DNA of 46,068 nt, taken from RGIG6353 sp045653035. GTDB taxonomy: Bacteria > Bacillota > Clostridia > Oscillospirales > SIG627. Position 1 is the first letter of the stretch. Each line of letters opens with the position of its first letter. The stretch lies in contig JAZOLO010000010.1 of assembly GCA_045653035.1 (NCBI GenBank), positions 1-46,068 on the forward strand, given 5' to 3'. Positions 40,740 through 46,068 of the stretch are shown here, in pieces. Below the pieces are notes generated by a model. That model did not search any database. It was not told the origin of the DNA and was given only the letters and a program-made list of their open reading frames with translations. A program made the translations under genes and the position numbers.

Positions 40740-41575
40740 CAGTTTCCACCTGCCTGTATTTTACACTCACGCCCTTCCTTCAAAAGGCGGTTCAAGGTAA
40801 CGCTATCACCCTTTTCAAGAGCGTTTTTGTATTCCTTTAAGTTAGATATAAGAATATCTAATTCTTTTGTAAGATAATCTCTGTCACACATAAATAATTC
40901 TGTCCACATATTTTCGTCAAGGTAAGCAACTCTTGTCATATCCCTGAAGGAGCCTGCCGAAAAGCCTCTCTGACGCTGTGCCTCGGGGGATTTAATATAT
41001 GCGCTTGAAACGATGTGTGCAAGCTGAGAGGTGTAAGCGATTATTCTGTCATGCTCATCGGCATTTGAGTACACAACTCTTGCGAAGCCCACGTCGTAAA
41101 ATAGCTTCGACAGCATTTCGAGAGTTTCGGGGATAGTTTCACTGTCGGGAGTTAGTATCATGGAAGCACCGCTGAAAAGGTCAGGTGAGGAATTTTTGAA
41201 ACCGCCCCTTTCCTTACCTGCCATAGGGTGTCCGCCTATATACATGAATCCGTGTTCATCGGCAATTTTTCTCATGTCGGCTGAGACGCTTCTCTTTACA
41301 CCGCAGAAATCCACTACCACTGAATTTGGGCTGATACTCCTTGCATGACTCTCAAGCCACTCTGTTGCAACCCTTGGAGTCAGTGCCAAAAATACTATAT
41401 CGCAGTCAGAGAGACTTGCATCTGAAAGCTCCTCGTCGATAGCACCCGAAAGCTTTGCCATTAGAAGTGTTTCGGAGTTTATATCACAGCCAAATACTGT
41501 ATGACCTGTTTTTGCTTTTACGCTTTTTGCCATTGACCCGCCTATAAGACCGAGTCCTGCTATTCCTATATTCAT
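40739..41575 (-). CDS. tyrA: Prephenate dehydrogenase
   Basis: Converts prephenate towards tyrosine; 278 residues with the N-terminal NAD motif IGIAGLGLIGGSMAKS, the catalytic His in VGGHPMAGKERGGF, and an all-helical C-terminal dimer domain. There is no ACT domain, so feedback control may be weak or elsewhere. The ATG at 41575 has GGAGG six bases upstream, inside the end of aroF, and follows the aroF stop by one base. The open frame extends upstream, but that part is aroF in another frame. Confidence 0.93.
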   Translation of the reverse strand: MNIGIAGLGLIGGSMAKSVKAKTGHTVFGCDINSETLLMAKLSGAIDEELSDASLSDCDIVFLALTPRVATEWLESHARSISPNSVVVDFCGVKRSVSADMRKIADEHGFMYIGGHPMAGKERGGFKNSSPDLFSGASMILTPDSETIPETLEMLSKLFYDVGFARVVYSNADEHDRIIAYTSQLAHIVSSAYIKSPEAQRQRGFSAGSFRDMTRVAYLDENMWTELFMCDRDYLTKELDILISNLKEYKNALEKGDSVTLNRLLKEGRECKIQAGGN

Positions 41576-41576
41576 G

Positions 41577-42590
41577 TCAGTCCTCCATAGTCTTAAGGAA
41601 GGAGTGAAGTGCGAAAAGCTTTTTGCTTGTCTTTTCAAAAGCTTCGAGTCCCAGCGACTGAGGTCCGTCGCAGAGAGCATGCTCAGGGTCGTTGTGCACT
41701 TCAAGCATAATGCCGTCAGCACCGCCTGCCACTCCTGCCATTGCAAGAGGAGGCACAAGAGATGCTTTTCCCGTTGCATGGCTGGGGTCGATAATTACAG
41801 GGAAGTGTGAGAGCTTTTTCAAGACGGGAACGGCACTGATATCGAGTGTGTTTCTCGTACAGCTTTCAAAGGTTCTGATTCCTCTTTCACAAAGAATGAC
41901 CTTTTCGTTTCCCGATGCCATAACGTATTCGGCGCTCATGAGCCATTCCTCGTATGTGGCGGACATACCTCTCTTTATCATCACAGGCTTGTCCTGACGC
42001 CCGAGCTCACGGAGAAGATTGAAGTTCTGCATATTTCTTGTTCCGACCTGTATGATATCAACGTCCTCAAATAAGGGAAGCTGAGATATCTCCATGATTT
42101 CTGTAACAATAGGAAGACCTGCCTCTTTACCTGCTGTTTTAAGAAGCTCTAGCCCCTCCTTGCCAAGTCCTTGGAAGGCGTAGGGTGAGGTTCTGGGCTT
42201 GAAAGCACCGCCACGGAGAATTGTTGCTCCCGAGGCTTTAACGCTCTTGGCAATGGTCACCATCTGTTCTTCACTTTCAACCGAACAGGGACCTGCCATT
42301 ACAGTAAGCGAGCCTCCGCCTATCTGCGTGTCCTTAACTTTTATTACAGTATCTTCCTCGTGAAATTTTCTGTTGGCATTTTTGTAAGGCTCCTGAACTC
42401 TTTTTACTGTTTCTACAATATCTATTGCAGAAATAAGGTCAATGTCAATCTTTGACGTATCGCCAACAAGACCGAGAATTATATGGGAGTCTCCGACACT
42501 TTCATGAATGGTTAAATTTTTCTTTTCAAGCCACTCCTTAAGATGAGTAAGCTGTTGAGGGTTAGGGTTCTTTTTAAGTACAACTATCAT
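41577..42590 (-). CDS. aroF: DAHP synthase (3-deoxy-7-phosphoheptulonate synthase), AroF type
   Basis: First committed step to aromatic amino acids; 337 residues of the type I-beta family. A small N-terminal ferredoxin-like regulatory domain (about 1-68) is followed by the barrel: VMAGPCSVESEEQMV, RGGAFKPRTSPYAFQGLG, QVGTRNMQNF, KRGMSATYEEWL, and metal residues in DPSHATG and EVHNDP. It is the first gene of an eight-gene operon that encodes the whole route to chorismate, then prephenate, Phe and Tyr. Expression is likely set by the attenuator upstream. AAAGGATAGT precedes the ATG. Confidence 0.94.
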   Translation of the reverse strand: MIVVLKKNPNPQQLTHLKEWLEKKNLTIHESVGDSHIILGLVGDTSKIDIDLISAIDIVETVKRVQEPYKNANRKFHEEDTVIKVKDTQIGGGSLTVMAGPCSVESEEQMVTIAKSVKASGATILRGGAFKPRTSPYAFQGLGKEGLELLKTAGKEAGLPIVTEIMEISQLPLFEDVDIIQVGTRNMQNFNLLRELGRQDKPVMIKRGMSATYEEWLMSAEYVMASGNEKVILCERGIRTFESCTRNTLDISAVPVLKKLSHFPVIIDPSHATGKASLVPPLAMAGVAGGADGIMLEVHNDPEHALCDGPQSLGLEAFEKTSKKLFALHSFLKTMED

Positions 42591-42604
42591 AATACTATCC
42601 TTTC

Positions 42605-42639
42605 AAAAAAAAACAACCCGAAGCCGTAAGGCTTCGGGT
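42605..42639 (-). terminator. Attenuator terminator
   Basis: ACCCGAAGCC (42639-42630) pairs with GGCTTCGGGT (42625-42616) around a TTAC loop. After TG come nine T (42613-42605). Confidence 0.92.
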
Positions 42640-42688
42640 GAAATTAACGAGACTTAAAATTTTCGTTAAAGAGCACGACCAAAAAGCC

Positions 42689-42754
42689 TTACCTTGTATT
42701 CAAGGTAAAGTAAAAATAAAATCGATATTCAACTGCTCTTAAATTATTTTTCAT
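42689..42754 (-). CDS. Tyr/Phe-rich leader peptide
   Basis: A 21-residue frame starting at ATG 42754, with GGAG nine bases upstream. It reads MKNNLRAVE, then YRFYFYF, then TLNTR and stop: six aromatic residues in a seven-residue run. Tyr and Phe are the two end products of the operon that carry dedicated genes here (tyrA, pheA). No Trp is present. The position, size and codon content are those of an attenuation leader peptide. It would not have a function as a stable protein. Confidence 0.85.
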   Translation of the reverse strand: MKNNLRAVEYRFYFYFTLNTR

Positions 42755-42783
42755 AACATTTTACTCCAAAAATCTTTAAGGTC

Positions 42784-42812
42784 ATTCTAGCACAACGAAA
42801 ATTAAAAATCAA
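42784..42812 (-). promoter_or_regulatory. Promoter of the aromatic operon
   Basis: On the minus strand TTGATT (42812-42807), 17 nt, TAGAAT (42789-42784). The predicted RNA starts near 42777. Confidence 0.75.
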
Positions 42813-42833
42813 TAGTTTTTTGAAAAAAGTTCA

Positions 42834-42861
42834 TTGATTTTTGTTTTTTTTATGATATAAT
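42834..42861 (+). promoter_or_regulatory. Promoter of DUF4364 gene
   Basis: TTGATT (42834-42839), 16 nt (T-rich), TATAAT (42856-42861). It is divergent from the aromatic promoter, with 21 bp between the two -35 elements. Confidence 0.68.
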
Positions 42862-42896
42862 AATTTTACAAAACAAGGAATTGAACGGGAGAGAAC

Positions 42897-43454
42897 ATGG
42901 CAAGACGAACGGTAATTACAGAAAAGAACGAAATAAAGCTTTACCTTCTCTATCTTTTCCGCCTTTTTGAAAAGCTGGCGCAAGAAGTGGATTCCGACAC
43001 TCTCAGCGAGGTGGTTATGTGGGAGGGGGCTGTTAATCACTTTGATTTTGCAGAATGCTTCGCCGAGCTTATTGATACAGGCTCCGTTTCCCCTTACGAA
43101 AACGAAAAAGGCTCAGAATGCTATATAATAAGCGAAAAGGGTACTATTATAATAGATAACATGGCAGACGTTCTCCTCGCAGACGTAAGAGAGAATACCA
43201 TGAGAGCGCTCATGCGTTATATTTCTTACAAGAAGGACGGCTCCGTTTATACTAATGAAATCGTTGATGAGGGAAGCGGATGGCGTATAAAGTGTGCTCT
43301 TCACTCCGGTAAAAAGGATATAATATCCTTTACCATCTATTCCGATAACAGACAGTATCTTGAAAAGATAAGCATCAACTTTACCGAACGTGCCGAAAAG
43401 ATAATAAACAGTATTGTAGGAATTGCAACGGGTGACGTCAACTTCCTTGTTTAA
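42897..43454 (+). CDS. DUF4364-family protein
   Basis: 185 residues. The N-terminal part (EKNEIKLYLLYLFRLFEKL, then AVNHFDFAECFAELIDTGSV) resembles a winged helix, as in DUF4364 proteins that are common in Clostridia. The second half is beta-rich. Function is unknown; a DNA-binding or adaptor role is possible. The start has GGGAGAGAAC upstream. Its last 17 bases overlap the convergent spoIIP gene. Confidence 0.78.
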   Translation: MARRTVITEKNEIKLYLLYLFRLFEKLAQEVDSDTLSEVVMWEGAVNHFDFAECFAELIDTGSVSPYENEKGSECYIISEKGTIIIDNMADVLLADVRENTMRALMRYISYKKDGSVYTNEIVDEGSGWRIKCALHSGKKDIISFTIYSDNRQYLEKISINFTERAEKIINSIVGIATGDVNFLV

Positions 43455-44421
43455 TAACAAGAGCAAAGCAACGGGCGGCAAGTCTTGCCGCTTTTTCGGC
43501 TTCGTCAAATGTATTGGCACAAGTACCTACTTCAAGAAGCAGACTTCCCTTTGTTATATCAAGATTGTATTTTGCATCCCTTAAGTATATGGGGCGTGAT
43601 AGCGATGGATAGTTTTCGTCCATCGCTTTTTTATATTTTAACGCAAGGGCTAGATTGTTTTCCCAGCCCTCGAAGCTTACCCCGTTAACCAGCATAACCT
43701 GTGCCGAGCCCTCTATTTCACTTGCCAGAGTTTTCGTCTTGTTTTTGTTTGTGCCCTCAAGAGAATCTCTGTGTATATCTATTATGTATTTAATGGAAGG
43801 ATATTTTGCAATATACTCTTTTATCCTTTCTCTTGAATTTGAATAAGCATTGTTATAGTCGTCCTTGTCATTAAGAGTTCTGCACTGTATTACACCTATT
43901 CCTTCTTCTGCTAGGACTTCGCAAAACGCTTCACCAATGGCTATCATATTCTTTGACTTCTCCTCTGACCTTGTGGCACTCGATTCATTGTAATATCCGT
44001 AGCGTCCGTTTTCATCGGCAGTGGGAAAAGATTCGGTGACGTCTGCATAACACTCGGTTGCGTGGGTGTGGATTACCAGCACTAAGGGTACGTCACTTTT
44101 ATAAGCGTAGGGGAGAGGATTTGATAGAAGCTTTTCTTCATTAACGGTTTTGTTTGTGGAGTTTAGAATGTTGTAGTCCTTCGACAGGTCTCTTGCAACT
44201 ATTGCAAACCCTTTTTCCTCCGATAGCTCAAGTTCTATTTTGTCGGTAGTGCTGTTGCTTGTTTCTTTTTGGGAGACGTGATTTATGGTATTTATATCTT
44301 GCGGTGTACTTGCTTCGTTTCCAAGAACCCCAACTCCCGATACAAGCACCATGAGAACAAAAAGGGGCAGTGACAGATAAAAGCATATAAACCCCTTTGC
44401 CTTTTCAATCTGCTCTTTCAT
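43438..44421 (-). CDS. spoIIP: Stage II sporulation protein P
   Basis: Cell-wall amidase/endopeptidase of the SpoIID-SpoIIM-SpoIIP engulfment complex; 327 residues. A membrane anchor spans about 12-32. The catalytic domain has zinc-site motifs VIHTHATECY, IDIHRDS and LLEVGTCANT. The region YNESSATRSEEKSKNMIAIG is highly typical. AGGAGGAAAA precedes the ATG. It follows gpr by 8 nt in the order rpsT / gpr-spoIIP that is common in spore formers. Confidence 0.94.
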   Translation of the reverse strand: MKEQIEKAKGFICFYLSLPLFVLMVLVSGVGVLGNEASTPQDINTINHVSQKETSNSTTDKIELELSEEKGFAIVARDLSKDYNILNSTNKTVNEEKLLSNPLPYAYKSDVPLVLVIHTHATECYADVTESFPTADENGRYGYYNESSATRSEEKSKNMIAIGEAFCEVLAEEGIGVIQCRTLNDKDDYNNAYSNSRERIKEYIAKYPSIKYIIDIHRDSLEGTNKNKTKTLASEIEGSAQVMLVNGVSFEGWENNLALALKYKKAMDENYPSLSRPIYLRDAKYNLDITKGSLLLEVGTCANTFDEAEKAARLAARCFALVIKQGS

Positions 44422-44429
44422 TTTTCCTC

Positions 44430-45335
44430 CTAATTCGCTATTGATATCATTTCCTCGTAAGAAAGCTTTTCGTGAAAGGTCATGTTGATTGAGTATCCTA
44501 TAACCTTCGACATATAAGAAATGATTTTATCGGTATCCTTAGGCGTTACGAAAAAGTCGGACTCCTCCATATTATCTGAAAGCATATCCGTTGAACCATA
44601 ATACTTTTCAAGAATGTTTGCCGTAAGGGTAAGTGCATCTACAACGGTAGGTATTCCTATTGATATAACAGGCACTCCGAGAGTCTTTTTATTGAGTGCA
44701 GACCTTCTGTTGCCGATACCAGAGCCAGGAGCGATTCCCGTGTCGGTAAGCTGTATCGCAGTACCCAGTCTTGAAATATCTCTTGCAGCAAGAGAGTCCA
44801 CCGCAATAACGAGAGAGGGAGATATTTTCTTTGCCACACTTTTTACTATTTCACTTGTTTCAATTCCCGTTTGACTGAGCACACCGGGGGAGAGAGCAGC
44901 GGTGTCGCCAAAGCCAAGGCTTTCAAAAATATCTGGCGAACTGTCCTTAAGGTGTCTTGTTACGATTATGTGAGACACACATTTCGGACCTATGGCGTCT
45001 GCTGTTATGGTTATGTTTCCAAGTCCCACAACAAGCACAGGACCGCCCGTAAGGTCGTTCCCTGCGAGCTCACGAAGTAGCTTTGATACGGCGTTTGATG
45101 CAAAGTATATATTTTCAACACCGCCTTCCCAAAGCTTCCCTGTGTGCAGAGTAAGATACTTACCCACGGGTTTGCCGGTTTCCTTTTCTCCTTTTTCATT
45201 AAGTATCTCGATGCGTGTCATTTTGTAGCTCTCTGTTATTTCTTCGCGGAAAATAACACCGTCAACGGGAGAATTCTTGTTTTTTGAAGCAAGCTCGTGT
45301 GCCTCCATGGCAAGGTCTGTTCTTGTCTGATACAT
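44430..45335 (-). CDS. gpr: Germination protease GPR
   Basis: Aspartic-type endopeptidase (A25) that degrades small acid-soluble spore proteins at germination; 301 residues. The N-terminal RTDLAMEAHEL contains the propeptide processing region. VVGLGNITITADAIGPK, VTRHLKDSS, AVDSLAARDISRLGTAIQL and GIAPGSGIGNRRSAL are family signatures. It heads a two-gene unit with spoIIP. A forespore-type promoter might include GCATG and TATAAATA in the 136-bp gap to rpsT, but the evidence is thin. Confidence 0.95.
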   Translation of the reverse strand: MYQTRTDLAMEAHELASKNKNSPVDGVIFREEITESYKMTRIEILNEKGEKETGKPVGKYLTLHTGKLWEGGVENIYFASNAVSKLLRELAGNDLTGGPVLVVGLGNITITADAIGPKCVSHIIVTRHLKDSSPDIFESLGFGDTAALSPGVLSQTGIETSEIVKSVAKKISPSLVIAVDSLAARDISRLGTAIQLTDTGIAPGSGIGNRRSALNKKTLGVPVISIGIPTVVDALTLTANILEKYYGSTDMLSDNMEESDFFVTPKDTDKIISYMSKVIGYSINMTFHEKLSYEEMISIAN

Positions 45336-45436
45336 ATTTTTCTACCTACTTTATTTATAATTATATCTTGTAAACATGCAGAAAACCGTCGAAAAAATTA
45401 TTTTTCAAAAAAAATTAAAAAAATCGAAAATAGTAC

Positions 45437-45465
45437 TTGCATTATTTGGAGTTTCGTGATATTAT
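45437..45465 (+). promoter_or_regulatory. Promoter of rpsT
   Basis: TTGCAT (45437-45442), 17 nt, TATTAT (45460-45465). Confidence 0.68.
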
Positions 45466-45487
45466 TAGTACTTGAATAGGACAGTAT

Positions 45488-45510
45488 GCAATCGGGACAA
45501 AACCCATTGC
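45488..45510 (+). promoter_or_regulatory. Leader hairpin just before the rpsT ribosome binding site
   Basis: GCAAT-C-GGG (45488-45496) pairs with CCCATTGC (45503-45510) with one bulged C and an ACAAAA loop, ending eight bases before AGGAGG. It could be an S20 feedback target; nothing else supports this. Confidence 0.4.
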
Positions 45511-45531
45511 CAAATTAAGGAGGTGTATTCG

Positions 45532-45798
45532 ATGCCGAATATCAAGTCAGCGAAGAAGCGTGTTCTCGTTACTGAAAAGAAAACTCTTCAGAACCAGATG
45601 TACGTTTCTGCAATGAAGACAGCTATCAAGAAGTACGAAAAGGCTCTTGAGGCAGGAGATAAGGAAGCTGCAATCGCACTTTACAAGGATGCAGTTAAGA
45701 TGATTGACGTTGCAGTAGCAAAGGGACACATGCACAAGAACACTGCTGCGAGAAGAAAGAGTCTCTTCACCAGAAAGCTCAATTCATTCAACGCGTAA
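45532..45798 (+). CDS. rpsT: 30S ribosomal protein S20
   Basis: 88 residues, helical and basic, with the standard MPNIKSAKKRVLVTEKKTLQ opening and the GHMHKNTAARRKSLF ending. It binds 16S rRNA early in 30S assembly. AAGGAGG eight bases before ATG 45532 fixes the start; an in-frame ATG 60 bases earlier is upstream leader. Confidence 0.96.
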   Translation: MPNIKSAKKRVLVTEKKTLQNQMYVSAMKTAIKKYEKALEAGDKEAAIALYKDAVKMIDVAVAKGHMHKNTAARRKSLFTRKLNSFNA

Positions 45799-45815
45799 GT
45801 CTTATTTACACAATT

Positions 45816-45847
45816 CCGCCGTGTTTACACGGCGGTTTTTGTTTTCC
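45816..45847 (+). terminator. Terminator of rpsT
   Basis: CCGCCGTG (45816-45823) pairs with CACGGCGG (45828-45835), TTTA loop, then TTTTTGTTTT. Confidence 0.92.
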
Positions 45848-45936
45848 TAGTTTATTCTGTCAATGATAGTTAAAATATATGTATTTTTAACAAGAAAAAT
45901 AATTTAAAAAAATTTTGATTTTTTTGAAAAAAAGTG

Positions 45937-46068
45937 TTGACAAAGGGAAATGTTTGTGCTATACTATCGAAGCTGTCGCGAGAGCGGGAGCGAAAATGGA
46001 CATTGAAAATTAAACAACGAGACATGTACGAAGTAAGGTAAAACAAGCTAAGTGAAAGGTCTCGGAAA
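45937..46068 (+). promoter_or_regulatory. Strong promoter and leader, probably of an rRNA operon
   Basis: TTGACA (45937-45942), 17 nt, TATACT (45960-45965) lies behind a long A/T-tract upstream region (45885-45935) like an UP element. The leader contains GACATTGAAAATTAAACAAC, a sequence style seen in clostridial rRNA leaders and spacers. CGAGAC (46019-46024) can pair with GTCTCG near the window end. The 16S gene itself would start beyond the edge. Confidence 0.6.

Larger units (their letters stand above)
42602..42777 (-). promoter_or_regulatory. Attenuator leader of the aromatic operon
   Basis: Minus-strand RNA of about 188 nt before aroF. In order it holds a leader peptide with a Tyr/Phe run (42754-42689), a hairpin TTACCTT/AAGGTAA over its stop (42708-42689), and a GGCTTTTTGGT segment just past the stop (42688-42678) that can pair with ACCCGAAGCC (42639-42630). 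Then come a TTAACGA/TCGTTAA hairpin (42669-42644) and the terminator. A ribosome stalled on Tyr/Phe codons would open the first hairpin and free the antiterminator segment. A ribosome at the stop codon would cover that segment and allow termination. The mechanism is inferred from the layout. Confidence 0.82.

Noticed and set aside
41576..41779. Extended N-terminus for prephenate dehydrogenase
   Set aside because: The extension reads aroF in another frame. The ATG at 41575 has its own ribosome binding site and gives the normal NAD-binding start.

Overview
The window is a chromosomal segment from an anaerobic, spore-forming Firmicute, most likely a gut-type clostridium of moderate-to-low GC. 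Four sporulation or germination genes point this way (spoIVB, spo0A, spoIIP, gpr). So do strong AGGAGG-type ribosome binding sites, many TTGaca-17-TATaat promoters, SLH surface anchoring, a probable PPi-dependent phosphofructokinase and densely packed metabolic genes. I do not assign a species. No phage, IS transposase, CRISPR array or tRNA is visible. The right edge carries a strong promoter and a leader typical of an rRNA operon whose 16S gene would lie just outside.

Layout. 0-5.2 kb: spoIVB (minus), aspartokinase, and a polar amino-acid ABC transporter operon. 5.2-6.5 kb: a repeat-rich, AT-rich patch with a small orphan RepA_N replication-initiator domain protein. 6.5-11.9 kb: an FAD protein, a small membrane protein, a DMT transporter, a methionine-gamma-lyase-like PLP enzyme and a DeoR regulator. 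12-15.1 kb: an Ldh2-type malate/lactate dehydrogenase, malic enzyme and HAD phosphatase operon, divergent from DeoR. 15.1-18.3 kb: a decay zone with remnants of a HAD hydrolase, a PfkB sugar kinase and an unrecognised gene, between an intact GNAT, an MBL hydrolase and a two-domain acyltransferase. 18.4-22.3 kb: MATE exporter, radical SAM protein, spo0A, MnmM-type methyltransferase. 22.4-28.3 kb: an SLH-anchored NAGPA-family protein with an unexplained 5' leader, then a yybP-ykoY manganese riboswitch driving a P-type cation ATPase. 28.3-34.6 kb: cupin, SLC13-type permease, and a more AT-rich block with a PFK, a phosphoglucosamine-mutase-like enzyme fused to an N-terminal XRE DNA-binding domain, and a left-handed beta-helix acetyltransferase resembling the C-terminal half of GlmU; then a SemiSWEET-like protein. 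34.6-42.8 kb (minus): a tightly overlapping aromatic operon aroF-tyrA-aroB-aroA-aroC-pheA-aroE/aroK-aroQ. 42.9-46 kb: DUF4364 gene, gpr-spoIIP, rpsT and the rRNA-type promoter.

The two most notable systems are these. First, the 188-nt leader of the aromatic operon looks like a classical ribosome-stalling attenuator. It has a 21-codon peptide with a YRFYFYF run, a hairpin over its stop codon, a candidate antiterminator and a 10-bp GC-rich terminator with nine U residues. Second, an XRE helix-turn-helix is fused to a catalytically complete hexosephosphate mutase, with three GATAATAT repeats just before its ribosome binding site and a GlmU-like acetyltransferase translationally coupled downstream. 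This suggests an enzyme that may also be a transcription factor in amino-sugar metabolism.

All product names come from reading motifs by eye. No database search was run.
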